From positions 1 to 41,416 of the forward strand of contig JASBRP010000040.1 of the NCBI GenBank assembly GCA_030149365.1: a stretch of 41,416 nucleotides of DNA. Reading direction: 5' to 3'. The translations under genes were made by a program, and so were the position numbers. The DNA is from Solimonas sp. Lineage in GTDB: Bacteria; Pseudomonadota; Gammaproteobacteria; Nevskiales; Nevskiaceae. A model generated the notes under the pieces. The model did not search any database, was not told the origin of the DNA, and saw nothing but the letters and a program-made list of their open reading frames with translations. This document shows, piece by piece, positions 18,695 to 28,029 of this stretch (the stretch's first letter is position 1; each line of letters starts with the position of its first letter).

Positions 18695-19261
18695 TCAGGA
18701 GTTCAGCGACTGGTAGGCCCAGGCCAGCGGGCCGGGATAGCCCATCTGTGCCCAGCCCTCCGGCTGGGTGTAGTGCGCCGTGCAGCAGAGCTTGTTGAAC
18801 GCCAGGTAGCCGGCATTGAACAGGCCTACGCGGCTATCACGCCAGCGCTCCAGGAAGGCCGCGACCTGCGCCGGGGTCGCCTCGCGCCAGGGCTCGGCGA
18901 TGCCGGTGGTGAGCCAGCGCGTGGGGCGCAGGTGCAGCAGATCGAACAGCTTGAACACCTCACGCTGGGCCGGGGCGCCGAGCCGCAGCACGGCGTCGTC
19001 GATGCGGGCCAGCAGGCCGTCAAGCGGCGCGTCCGCCGGCAGGCTGCCGGCCAGCATCACCGGTAGCACGGCACGGAACAATTCCACGTCGGCATCGCGC
19101 AGGCAGCGCAGGCCGGCGGCCGTGGCGCTCTGGCGGCGCGAGCAGCCGGTCAGGCCGGCGCCGAAGCTGGAGACGGTGAGCACCGTACCGGCGGCCAGGC
19201 CCAGCTTCAGCAGGGAGCGCCGGCTCAGCGCCGCGGGGGATTCAGTCATCGGGGTCTTCAT
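18695..19261 (-). CDS. Tat-signal lipoprotein, probable GMC small subunit
   Basis: This 188-residue protein begins with a twin-arginine signal (SRRSLLKLGLAAG, Arg14-Arg15) followed by a hydrophobic core and a lipobox-like LTGC with Cys40. The mature part (DADVELFRAVLPVMLAGSLP, FKLFDLLHLRPTRWLTTGI) resembles gluconate 2-dehydrogenase subunit 3-like small subunits. It is just upstream of the GMC oxidoreductase (seven-base gap), so it probably escorts the FAD subunit through the Tat pathway and anchors it. A second ATG four codons downstream (19249) is an alternative start. A TAGAAT hexamer at 19279-19284 (minus strand) is a candidate -10 for this pair, just after the upstream terminator. Confidence 0.75.
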   Translation of the reverse strand: MKTPMTESPAALSRRSLLKLGLAAGTVLTVSSFGAGLTGCSRRQSATAAGLRCLRDADVELFRAVLPVMLAGSLPADAPLDGLLARIDDAVLRLGAPAQREVFKLFDLLHLRPTRWLTTGIAEPWREATPAQVAAFLERWRDSRVGLFNAGYLAFNKLCCTAHYTQPEGWAQMGYPGPLAWAYQSLNS

Positions 19262-19287
19262 AATTAAACGATCGGATTATTCTAGCC

Positions 19288-19324
19288 AAAAAAAGGCGAG
19301 GCAGCCTCTGCGGCCTGCCCCGCC
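19288..19324 (-). terminator. Terminator of the DUF1302 gene
   Basis: An imperfect GC-rich hairpin (GGCGAGGCAG paired with CTGCCCCGCC, one mismatch) lies just after the DUF1302 stop. On the minus strand it runs into seven T (19288-19294). It separates the DUF1302 gene from the Tat-lipoprotein/GMC pair, which would then start from its own promoter. Confidence 0.75.
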
Positions 19325-19328
19325 GGGG

Positions 19329-21974
19329 TCAGAACTGGAATTTCACGAAGGCCTGCGCCGTATCGCGATCCTTGTTGAGATTGTACACGCCGCCGCCGAA
19401 GTTCCAGGTGTAGCCGAGGTTGAAGGAGAACGCCGACTTGTAGCGGGTCTCGACGGTGATGTTGGCCTGCTTGCGGCCCTCGACGAAGTTGCCGGCCAGG
19501 CCCGGAGCGGTGCCCTTCACGTCGTGCTTCCACACGATCTGCGGGGCGACGCTGATGCCCGGCAGCACCGACTCGTAGCGGATCAGGCTGATGATGACGT
19601 AGCCCCAGGACAGCTTGTCCGGGAAGCCCTTGAGCGACTGCTGGTGCGGGTTGAAGCGCAGGCCGTCGGGGCCGATCACGCAGTTCGGGCTGCTGGAGCA
19701 GGCCTGGGCGGAGCCGTCGGCACCCGAGCCGTCGGCGCCGGCGCTGGCATGCAGGTAGGTGCCCGGTGCCTCCAGCTGCAGCACGTCGAGGTCCGGCAGG
19801 CCCGGCACCCAGGTGGCGCCGGTTTCGAACAGCATCAGCACCTGGTCGGCACCGATGGGGTTGTCGGTGGCGCCGGCCACGTAGGTGCCGCCGAGATTGA
19901 ACTGGTAGGTGTCGAACTCTTCCCAGCCGCGCACGTAGCCGGGGTTGTTGCGATCCAGCGGTGCGTTGCGGTCGCTGCCGGCGTTGGTGCCGATGACGGT
20001 GCCGCGGTAGGGAATCAGGAAGGACGGGAAGGAACGGCCCGAGCTGGTCATGTGGCCCACCAGCAGGTCGTAGGTATCGCAGGCCGGGGCGCCGGGGCTC
20101 TTGCAGTCGTGCGCGTCGCTGGAGCCGTAGGGGCCGAGCGTGCCGTCCGGCTGGGTGCCCACGCCGCCCAGGTTCGGGCCCATGCTGGTGGCCAGGGCCA
20201 GCAGCTGCTGCAGGCGATCCGCCAGCACCGCCGTCAGGCCCGGCTGCGCCAGCAGGCCGGTGATCACGCCGGTCAGGTTGCCGGTACCGGCGCACTCCAC
20301 GACCGTGCCGTTCACCGGAACGCCGCAGTTCGACAGCGTCGGGCCGAAGGCCGAGAACACCAGGTCTTCCAGGTCCACCTGCAAGGGCTCGTCGGGGCGA
20401 TAGGCGACTTCGCCCTGGATCGAGAAATCGCCCAGCGTGGTGTTGAAGCTCAGGCCGAACATCTTCTGGTCTTCGGGATATTCCAGCTGGATGCGCAGCG
20501 AGTCGAAGTTGACGGCGCTGCCGATGTTGCGGCGGCCATCGTCGCCGTTCTGGATGCTGTCCGGACCGCCATAGGTCGGCAGCAGCGCCGAGACCAGCGG
20601 GATGCCTGGGCAGGCCAGCAGGAAGCCGACCGTGCTGGTGGTGTTCTTGCTGCAGGCCTCCGTCACCGAGTAGGCGCTGACCATCGGCAGGCGCGAGTGG
20701 TAATTGGCGAAGTAGAAGCCCAGCTCGGTGCCGGCGTTGAGCCACTCGGCGAAGTACTTCAGCGAGGCGCCGTACTGGCCACCGTTGTCCGGGTTCTTGT
20801 CGGGCAGGCGGTAGGCGGTCTGCGAGGTGTTGGTCAGGCCCGACAGGGGATTGTCGAGCAGGCGGCCGAGCTGCTCCGGATCATCGGCGCCGGAGCCGAA
20901 GCTCAGGTTGACGTGATCCACGGCGTTGTAGCTGCCCAGGTCGACGAAGGAGTAGAACGAACCGGCGGCGGGAATCTCCAGCGGCACCCATTCGTACTGG
21001 TAGAAGGCTTCCAGCGTGGTGTTCTCGAAGGGCTCCATCGACACGTAGGCCATGCCCACCGGCTGGAACACCTCTTCCACCTGGAATCCGGTGCGGTAGA
21101 AATTGTTGGCGTTGACCGGGTTGATGGTGTTGAGCGAGCTGAACACCAGCAGCGTGGACTCGCCCCAGTTGAGGTTCTGGCGGCCGAGCTTGAAGGTCAG
21201 CTGCTTGTCGTCCCACAGCGGCAGCTGGCCGTAGAAGTAGGCGTCCAGCAACTGCAGGTCGGTGCCGATCTGGCGCAGCGTCTCGCCGTCGTTGCGCTTG
21301 GAATACACGTCGCCACCGGGACCGTAGAGGATGTAGCAGCCGATGCCCGGAGGCCCGCTGCGGCCCGGCGGACAGGGGCGCGAGTCGTTGCGCGGCACCA
21401 ACGGCAACACTTCCGAGCCGCCCGAGGTGGCGTTGCCCACCTGCAGGTAGTTGTCGCGGGTGATGCGGTTGGGGTTGTGGTCGGTGAAATCGTTGTTGAT
21501 GAAGTCGTAGAAGTACAGGCCCTTGACGAAGATGCCGAAGTCACCGAGCGAGGCGGTGAAGTCCTGCGTGATCTTCAGCGGCGCCTGGACGATGTCGCCC
21601 TTGTCGTAGTTCAGATTGCCGTCGTCGGCGTTGATCGTGTACTGGCCGGGGAACTGCGCCAGCCGCTCGGCGGGGAAGGTCTGGTCCTTGAACAGGCCCT
21701 GGCAGGACTGGTAGTAGGACCTGCCGGTGGCGGTGCGGCCGCAGAGATCGCGGTTCAGGCTGGCCTTGCCCACCAGGTCGGAGCTGCGGTCCTCCATTCG
21801 CCAGGAGGCACCGGCCGTGATCGTGGTGTTGAGCACGGCCTCGATCTGCTCCCCGTCCTCGCCCCAGGGCAGCGAAAAGCTCAAGGCATTGGCGGCACCG
21901 GACCAGGCCAGTACCAAAAAGGCAGCAAACGCCGTCAGGCTGCGTTCGCCGCGGCGCGCAATCGTCATTCCCAT
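19329..21974 (-). CDS. DUF1302 outer-membrane barrel protein
   Basis: The 881-residue precursor has a signal peptide (RSLTAFAAFLVLAWSGAANA, cleavage before LSFSLPWG) and a beta-rich body ending in KFQF, as in outer-membrane beta-barrels. DUF1302 hallmarks include LNTTITAGASWRMEDRSSDL, LGRQNLNWGES and DAYFYGQLPLWDDKQL. The start at 21974 is set by GGGGGAG six bases upstream; an earlier in-frame start at 22007 is poorer. DUF1302 proteins commonly occur with a DUF1329 lipoprotein and are thought to handle hydrophobic compounds; no DUF1329 gene is in this window. At about 880 residues it is larger than many family members, with Gly/Pro-rich and Cys-containing loops. Confidence 0.82.
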   Translation of the reverse strand: MGMTIARRGERSLTAFAAFLVLAWSGAANALSFSLPWGEDGEQIEAVLNTTITAGASWRMEDRSSDLVGKASLNRDLCGRTATGRSYYQSCQGLFKDQTFPAERLAQFPGQYTINADDGNLNYDKGDIVQAPLKITQDFTASLGDFGIFVKGLYFYDFINNDFTDHNPNRITRDNYLQVGNATSGGSEVLPLVPRNDSRPCPPGRSGPPGIGCYILYGPGGDVYSKRNDGETLRQIGTDLQLLDAYFYGQLPLWDDKQLTFKLGRQNLNWGESTLLVFSSLNTINPVNANNFYRTGFQVEEVFQPVGMAYVSMEPFENTTLEAFYQYEWVPLEIPAAGSFYSFVDLGSYNAVDHVNLSFGSGADDPEQLGRLLDNPLSGLTNTSQTAYRLPDKNPDNGGQYGASLKYFAEWLNAGTELGFYFANYHSRLPMVSAYSVTEACSKNTTSTVGFLLACPGIPLVSALLPTYGGPDSIQNGDDGRRNIGSAVNFDSLRIQLEYPEDQKMFGLSFNTTLGDFSIQGEVAYRPDEPLQVDLEDLVFSAFGPTLSNCGVPVNGTVVECAGTGNLTGVITGLLAQPGLTAVLADRLQQLLALATSMGPNLGGVGTQPDGTLGPYGSSDAHDCKSPGAPACDTYDLLVGHMTSSGRSFPSFLIPYRGTVIGTNAGSDRNAPLDRNNPGYVRGWEEFDTYQFNLGGTYVAGATDNPIGADQVLMLFETGATWVPGLPDLDVLQLEAPGTYLHASAGADGSGADGSAQACSSSPNCVIGPDGLRFNPHQQSLKGFPDKLSWGYVIISLIRYESVLPGISVAPQIVWKHDVKGTAPGLAGNFVEGRKQANITVETRYKSAFSFNLGYTWNFGGGVYNLNKDRDTAQAFVKFQF

Positions 21975-22084
21975 TGTTCTCCCCCGTCGCTTGGGTGTGG
22001 CCGGCATGGGGCCGGCCTCTGGCTGAAGCGTTCGCGGTGGCCGGCCTCAAGGCCCGTCACCCCACGATTGATCTTTGTGGCCCG

Positions 22085-22114
22085 AATCTATCGGGAATCG
22101 CGCTGCGGAATCAA
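22085..22114 (-). promoter_or_regulatory. Candidate promoter of the DUF1302 gene
   Basis: On the minus strand TTGATT (22109-22114) is followed after 18 bases by TAGATT (22085-22090), four to five matches each to the sigma-70 hexamers. It lies about 110 bases before the chosen start codon. The spacer also holds two copies of the self-complementary GGCCGGCC (22010-22017 and 22039-22046) that could pair across a 21-base loop in the leader. The call rests on hexamer similarity only. Confidence 0.3.
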
Positions 22115-22162
22115 CTTGAGCTCCTGCGCGCAAGCGCCGGAGGGCGGTCGGATTCGGCCGGC

Positions 22163-23116
<954 letters not shown>

Positions 23117-23126
23117 CGGTAGGCCC

Positions 23127-24002
23127 TTACCTGTCCTTGGGGTCCAGCGCGTCGCGCAGGCCGTCACCCAGGAAGTTGAAGCACAGCAAGGTCACCGCCA
23201 GGAAGCTGGCCGGGAACAGCAGCGGCCAGACGATGGTCTCCATCTCGCGCGCGCCGTCGTTCACCAGCGCGCCCCAGCTGGTCATGGGCTCCTGCACGCC
23301 CAGCCCGAGGAAACTCAGGAAGGACTCCACCAGGATCACCTGGGGGATCGTCAGCGTGGCGTAGACCACCACTACGCCCATCAGGTTGGGCACGATGTGG
23401 CGGCGGATGATCTGCCCCGGCGGCGTGCCGGAAACGATCGCCGCGTCGATGAACTCGCGGCGGCGCAGCGACAGGGTCTGGCCGCGCACGATGCGCGCCA
23501 TGTCCAGCCAGTTGACCGCACCGATCGCCACGAAGATCAGCAGCAGGTGGCGCCCGAACAGCACCATCAGCAGGATCACGAAGAACATGAAGGGCAGCGC
23601 ATAGAGCACGTCCACGATGCGCATCATCACCTGATCCAGCCGGCCGCCGTAGTAGCCGGCGATGGCGCCGTAGGCCACGCCGATCAGCAGCGACACCAGC
23701 GTGGAGACGATGCCCACCATCAGCGAGATGCGGCCTCCCACCAGGGTGCGGGAGAACAGGTCGCGGCCGACGCTGTCGGTGCCGAACAGGTGGCCGTCAT
23801 GCAGCGCCGGCGCCGCGCCCCATTCGCTGTCGAAGTCGATCTCGTCATAGGCATGCGGGCTGAACAGTGGCCCCAGCAGGATCGCCAGCAACAGCAGCAC
23901 CAGCACGCCGCCGGCCACCAGCGCGGCGCGGTTGTGCCGCAGGCGCCGCCAGGCGTCCTGCCAGAGGCTGCGGCCGAGGACCGGTTGCGGGAGCCGGCTC
24001 AT
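23127..24002 (-). CDS. oppC: Peptide ABC transporter permease OppC
   Basis: This 291-residue inner-membrane permease starts with a cytoplasmic helix (SLWQDAWRRLRHNRAALVAG), typical of OppC/DppC, and has six membrane segments. GTDSVGRDLFSRTLVGGRIS is the family hallmark. The EAA-type loop for ATPase contact is EFIDAAIVSGTPPGQIIRRH. It lies between oppB and oppD with gaps of 22 and 10 bases. It forms the channel with OppB and imports oligopeptides delivered by OppA. Confidence 0.93.
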   Translation of the reverse strand: MSRLPQPVLGRSLWQDAWRRLRHNRAALVAGGVLVLLLLAILLGPLFSPHAYDEIDFDSEWGAAPALHDGHLFGTDSVGRDLFSRTLVGGRISLMVGIVSTLVSLLIGVAYGAIAGYYGGRLDQVMMRIVDVLYALPFMFFVILLMVLFGRHLLLIFVAIGAVNWLDMARIVRGQTLSLRRREFIDAAIVSGTPPGQIIRRHIVPNLMGVVVVYATLTIPQVILVESFLSFLGLGVQEPMTSWGALVNDGAREMETIVWPLLFPASFLAVTLLCFNFLGDGLRDALDPKDR

Positions 24003-24024
24003 GGCGTGATGGGCCTGGTTGAAT

Positions 24025-24948
24025 TCATTCCGCCCTCACCCGCGGGTCGAGTGTGCCGTAGAGCAGGTCGACCAGGAAGTTGAACAGCACGATCAGCAGG
24101 CCGTAGAAGATCACCACACCCAGCACCAGGGTGTAGTCACGGTTGATCGCGGCCTGCACGAAGTAGCGGCCCAGGCCCGGGATACCGAAGATCTGCTCGA
24201 TCACCACCGAGCCGGTGATGACGCCCGCCGCCGTGGGCCCCAGGAAGGACAGGATCGGCATCATCGCGGGCTTGAGCGCGTGGCGCAGGATCACGCGGTG
24301 TTCCGGCAAGCCCTTGGCGCGAGCGGTGCGGATGAAGTTGGAACGCAGTACCTCGATCATGGAGCCGCGCATCAGCCGCGCGATGTAGGCGATCTGCGGC
24401 AGCGCCAGGGCCAGCACGGGCATCAGCATGTCCTGGTAACGCCCTTGCTCCCAGCCGCCCGCCGGCAACCAGTGCAGGGTCACCGCGAACAGCAGGATCA
24501 TCAGCGGTGCGATGACGTAGCTGGGCAGCGAGATGCCGGCCATCGACAGGGTCATCACCGACCAGTCGCCGAAGCGGTTCTGCCGCATTGCCGCCCAGAT
24601 GCCGGCGGCACCACCGATCAGCAGTGCCAGCACCATGCTCGACAGGCCGATGGCCAGCGACACCGGGAAGCCCTGGGCGATCAGTTCGCTCACGGAAAAG
24701 CCGGCGTACTGGAACGAGGGGCCGAGATCGCCGCGCAGCAGGCCGCCCATGTAGCGCAGGTATTGCTGCCACAGCGGCTCGTCGAGGTGGTAGGCCGCGT
24801 TGATCGCCGCCTCGATCTCCGGCAGCAGCGAACGCTCCTTGTCGAAGGGGCCGCCGGGCGCCAGGCGCATCATGAAGAAGGCCAGCGTGATCAGCACCAG
24901 CAAGGTGGGGATCGAGGCCAGCAGGCGGCGCATGGCGAATCGCAGCAT
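24025..24948 (-). CDS. oppB: Peptide ABC transporter permease OppB
   Basis: This 307-residue inner-membrane permease begins MLRFAMRRLLASIPTLLVL, typical of OppB/DppB. Family motifs include FFMMRLAPGGPF, GLLRGDLGPSF and SYVIAPL. The EAA loop (FIRTARAKGLPEHRVILRHA) and the closing IFGIPGLGRYFVQAA follow. The start codon lies one base after the stop of oppA, so translation is coupled. With OppC it forms the transmembrane pathway for peptides. Confidence 0.94.
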   Translation of the reverse strand: MLRFAMRRLLASIPTLLVLITLAFFMMRLAPGGPFDKERSLLPEIEAAINAAYHLDEPLWQQYLRYMGGLLRGDLGPSFQYAGFSVSELIAQGFPVSLAIGLSSMVLALLIGGAAGIWAAMRQNRFGDWSVMTLSMAGISLPSYVIAPLMILLFAVTLHWLPAGGWEQGRYQDMLMPVLALALPQIAYIARLMRGSMIEVLRSNFIRTARAKGLPEHRVILRHALKPAMMPILSFLGPTAAGVITGSVVIEQIFGIPGLGRYFVQAAINRDYTLVLGVVIFYGLLIVLFNFLVDLLYGTLDPRVRAE

Positions 24949-24949
24949 C

Positions 24950-26560
24950 TCAATAGCCCTCGATCCGCATGTCCCTGGAGTAGTGGTAGTCCAGGATGTT
25001 GTCCTGCCACTGCCGGACCCAGGGCTTCACCAGGTTCTTGGAGGTGTAGAAGGTCAGCGGGATGTACGGCAGCTCCGACAGCAGGATCCGCTCCGCCTCC
25101 TCCAGCATCGCGCGGCGACGCACGGCGTCGGTCTCGGCCGCGGCCTGCGCCAGCAGCGCGTCGTAGCGCGGGTTGCTCCAGCCGGTGTCGTTCTGGCCGT
25201 GGGTGCTGTGCATGATGTCCAGGAAGGTGGTGGCATCGTTGTAGTCGCCAATCCAGGCCGAGCGGAACACCTGGGTCTTCTTCTTCAGCTTGCGGGTGTT
25301 GAGGAAGACCTTCCATTCCTCGTTGGCCAGCGTGCTCTTCACGCCCAGCCACTGCTTCCACATCGCCGCCACGACCACCGCGACACGCTTGTTGTTCTCG
25401 CTGGTGTTGTAGCGGATCTCCACCTCGGCCGGGTTGTCTTCGGAGTAGCCGGCCTCGGCGTAGAGCTTGCGCGCCAGTGCCAGGCGCTGCGCCTGTGTCC
25501 ACGTCGCCCAATCCGGCGTCTGCGGCGCCACGCCCTCGGTGCCCGGGGGCACCCAGCCATAGGCCGGGATCGACAGGGTGTAGAGCACCTTGTCCACGAT
25601 CACATCGCGGTCGATCGCCAGGCTCAGGGCCTGGCGCAGCTTGACGTTGTCCTTGAACGGCGGCCGGGTGACGTTGTAGCCAAAGTAGGAAATGCCGAGA
25701 TACGGCCCGGTCTTCAGCTCGCCCTTCAGGTTCTGCCGGATCCAGGGCGTCTGTATCACGGGATAACCCGTGGCCCAGTCCAGGTCACCCGCGCGGTAGG
25801 CCTTCAGTTCCGAATTCACATCCTCGGTCGAATAGAACATCACCGTGTCGATGGAGGTCTTGGCGTTGTTCCAGTAATAGCGGTTGCGCTTGACCCGTAC
25901 ATGCGACTGCACCACCCACTGGTCCAGCAGGTAGGCGCCATTGCAGACCATGTTGCCGGGCCGCGCGAACTGGTCGCCGTGCTTCTTCAGGCTGGGCCGA
26001 TGGATCGGGAAGGTGGTGGTATGCGACAGCATGCCCAACAGGTAGGGCGTCGGCCCGCGCAGGCGCAGCAGCAGGGTGTGATCATCCACCGCCTCCACTC
26101 CGAGGGCATCGGGCGGCTTCTTGCCGGTGACGACCTCAGGGCCGTTGATCAGCGGCTCCAGCATCTGCGCATAGGAGGAACCGGTCTTGGGATCGGCGGC
26201 ACGGCGCAGGCCGGCGACGAAGTCCTCCGCCACCACCGGATCGCCATTGGACCAGCGCGCGGTCGGGCGCAGGAAGAAGATGTATTCCAGTCCGTCCGGG
26301 CTGATCTCCCAGCGCTCCGCCGCTCCGGGCACGGTCTTGCCGGTGGGCGAGACATTGGTCAGGCCCTCGCAGAGGTCGCGCACGATACGCGAGCCGTCCA
26401 CCGTCTCGGTCTTGTGCGGATCCAGGGTCTGCGGCTCGGCGCCGTTGCCGATGCGCAGCACGTTGCCCGCCGGGCCCGCCGCCTGCAGCGGCAGCGTCAT
26501 GGCCAGGGCCAGGCAGGCCAGGCCGCGGCGGATCCGCTTGCGGGAGAGGGGGGAGAGCAT
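24950..26560 (-). CDS. oppA: Peptide ABC transporter substrate-binding protein
   Basis: This 536-residue periplasmic solute-binding protein (SBP family 5) delivers peptides to OppBC. It has a signal peptide (SRKRIRRGLACLALAMTLPL, cleavage after LQA) and no lipobox, so it is probably soluble. OppA-like motifs include EPQTLDPHKTETVDGSRI, RDLCEGLT, RWSNGDPVVAEDF and LRQALSLAIDRD. The ATG at 26560 is preferred; the longer frame begins with a TTG at 26599. The leader is AT-rich (ATAAAATATAAAGTC) and has no recognisable Shine-Dalgarno sequence. The upstream EamA-family gene ends 48 bases earlier, so an own promoter in this AT-rich gap is likely. Confidence 0.92.
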   Translation of the reverse strand: MLSPLSRKRIRRGLACLALAMTLPLQAAGPAGNVLRIGNGAEPQTLDPHKTETVDGSRIVRDLCEGLTNVSPTGKTVPGAAERWEISPDGLEYIFFLRPTARWSNGDPVVAEDFVAGLRRAADPKTGSSYAQMLEPLINGPEVVTGKKPPDALGVEAVDDHTLLLRLRGPTPYLLGMLSHTTTFPIHRPSLKKHGDQFARPGNMVCNGAYLLDQWVVQSHVRVKRNRYYWNNAKTSIDTVMFYSTEDVNSELKAYRAGDLDWATGYPVIQTPWIRQNLKGELKTGPYLGISYFGYNVTRPPFKDNVKLRQALSLAIDRDVIVDKVLYTLSIPAYGWVPPGTEGVAPQTPDWATWTQAQRLALARKLYAEAGYSEDNPAEVEIRYNTSENNKRVAVVVAAMWKQWLGVKSTLANEEWKVFLNTRKLKKKTQVFRSAWIGDYNDATTFLDIMHSTHGQNDTGWSNPRYDALLAQAAAETDAVRRRAMLEEAERILLSELPYIPLTFYTSKNLVKPWVRQWQDNILDYHYSRDMRIEGY

Positions 26561-26608
26561 TGTGACTTTATATTTTATTTTGCTATTTATATTGGCCAAA
26601 TAATCACA

Positions 26609-27514
26609 TCACACCGGACTGGCCGGCTTGGGCTTGCGCGAGGCCAGCGTCACCAGCACCACGCCGGCCAGGATCACGCCGGTGCCCAGCCACTGCATCG
26701 GCGACAGCCGCTCGCCCACCAGTGCCCAGCCCAGCACCACGGCCACGGCCGGGTTGACGTAAGCATAGGTGCCGAGCACGGCCGGCGTCACCTGCTGCAC
26801 CAGCCAGAAGTAGGCGCCATAGGCGACGCAGGAGCCGAACAGCATCAGGTACAGCAGCATCCATGCCGCCGAAGGCGTCATGTGCCAGCGCGCCGTCTCG
26901 CCGGAGGCCAGGCCGATACCGGCCATCAGGCTGCCGGCGATCAGCATCTGCATGGCGGCGCCCGCCCAGGCGCTGCAGTCCGGGGGGTGGCGCCGCAGGT
27001 AGACCGAACCGATGCCCCAGGCCATGGAGGCCCCCAGCAGTGCTGCGTAGCCCAGCGGCGGCGCGGCACGCAGCTGCAGCCCACCGCCCACCAGCACCGC
27101 CACGCCGAGAAAGCCCACGCCGAGGCCGACGATGGCACTGCGGCCGATCGGCTCGCCCCGGGCTCCGAAGGTGCCAAACCAGGAGATCCACAGCGCGCTG
27201 GTGGCCACGATCAGGGCGGCCTGGTTGGATTCCACCCATTGCTCGGCCCAGGTCACCAGGCCGTTGCCCAGCACCAGCATGGTGACCGCCGCCAGGCCGA
27301 TGCTGCGGTAATCCTGCCAGCGCGTCGGCAGCTTCTGGCCGCGGCTCCAGGCCCACAGCAGCATCAGCAGGCCGGCCCCGATGAAGCGGCTGCCGGCGAA
27401 CAGGAAGGGCGGCAGGTCGCGCACGCCGATCCGGATCGCGAGGTAGGTGGAACCCCAGACGAGATAGACCGTGGCCAGGGCCAGGGCGACGGCGGAGTTG
27501 CGGGACATGGTCAT
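26609..27514 (-). CDS. EamA family transporter (YedA/RhaT-like)
   Basis: This 301-residue drug/metabolite exporter has ten predicted helices as two EamA repeats. The N-terminus reads VYLVWGSTYLAIRIGV, typical of YedA-like members. The second repeat contains TYAYVNPAVAVVLGW and GERLSPMQWLGTGVILAGV. E. coli YedA is of similar length (306). Substrate is unknown; amino acids or metabolites are usual. The start is chosen at the ATG with GAGGG upstream; a second ATG lies two codons downstream (27508). It is separated from rplQ by a terminator. Confidence 0.87.
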   Translation of the reverse strand: MTMSRNSAVALALATVYLVWGSTYLAIRIGVRDLPPFLFAGSRFIGAGLLMLLWAWSRGQKLPTRWQDYRSIGLAAVTMLVLGNGLVTWAEQWVESNQAALIVATSALWISWFGTFGARGEPIGRSAIVGLGVGFLGVAVLVGGGLQLRAAPPLGYAALLGASMAWGIGSVYLRRHPPDCSAWAGAAMQMLIAGSLMAGIGLASGETARWHMTPSAAWMLLYLMLFGSCVAYGAYFWLVQQVTPAVLGTYAYVNPAVAVVLGWALVGERLSPMQWLGTGVILAGVVLVTLASRKPKPASPV

Positions 27515-27552
27515 GAGGATACCCTCGAGCGACGTTGTGGCGCCCCGGAACG

Positions 27553-27580
27553 ACAAAGGGCGCCCCAAGGCGCCCTTTGT
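27553..27580 (-). terminator. Terminator of the alpha operon
   Basis: Perfect 12-base arms, ACAAAGGGCGCC (27553-27564) and GGCGCCCTTTGT (27569-27580), enclose a CCAA loop 27 bases after the rplQ stop. It closes the ribosomal block and separates it from the EamA gene. The T-run on the minus strand is short. Confidence 0.85.
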
Positions 27581-27606
27581 GAAGTCATGAGATGACTTGA
27601 ACTGCT

Positions 27607-28005
27607 TTAGGCGGCAGGAGCCTCGGCCGGGGCGGCAGCTTCACCGCGCGGACGGTCGACGAGCTCGACATAGGCCATCGGAGCGTCGTCACCGGCGCGG
27701 AAGCCGCAGCGGAGAATTCGCAGATAGCCGCCCGGGCGCTTGGCGTAGCGCGGGCCGATCTCGTTGAACAGCTTGGTGACCGCATCGCGATCACGCAGGC
27801 GCGAGAACACCACGCGGCGGTTGGCCAGGGTGTCGGCCTTGGCGCGGGTGATCAGCGGCTCGGCCACGCGGCGCAGTTCCTTCGCCTTGGGGACCGTGGT
27901 CTTGATCAGTTCATTCTTGATCAGCGCAACCGTGATGGCCTGCATCGTGGCCTTACGGTGGCTGGGGCTACGGCCGAACGCGCGGCCTGACATTCCGTGA
28001 CGCAT
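27607..28005 (-). CDS. rplQ: 50S ribosomal protein L17
   Basis: This 132-residue protein is L17 of the large subunit, near the peptide exit tunnel. It begins [20 protein letters not shown], close to the family MRHRxSGRxLxRxxxHR pattern. [19 protein letters not shown] is also conserved. The C-terminus has an Ala/Pro/Glu-rich tail ([12 protein letters not shown]) that varies between species. AAGGAC precedes the start. It is the last gene of the alpha operon. Confidence 0.97.
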   Translation of the reverse strand: MRHGMSGRAFGRSPSHRKATMQAITVALIKNELIKTTVPKAKELRRVAEPLITRAKADTLANRRVVFSRLRDRDAVTKLFNEIGPRYAKRPGGYLRILRCGFRAGDDAPMAYVELVDRPRGEAAAPAEAPAA

Positions 28006-28029
28006 GGTACTTGTCCTTTAAATGCTTCT

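Noticed and set aside
24800..27595. A 931-codon plus-strand frame opposite oppA and the EamA gene
   Set aside because: Composition is typical of antisense shadow frames (His/Gln/Ala/Gly), with no motif or start signal.
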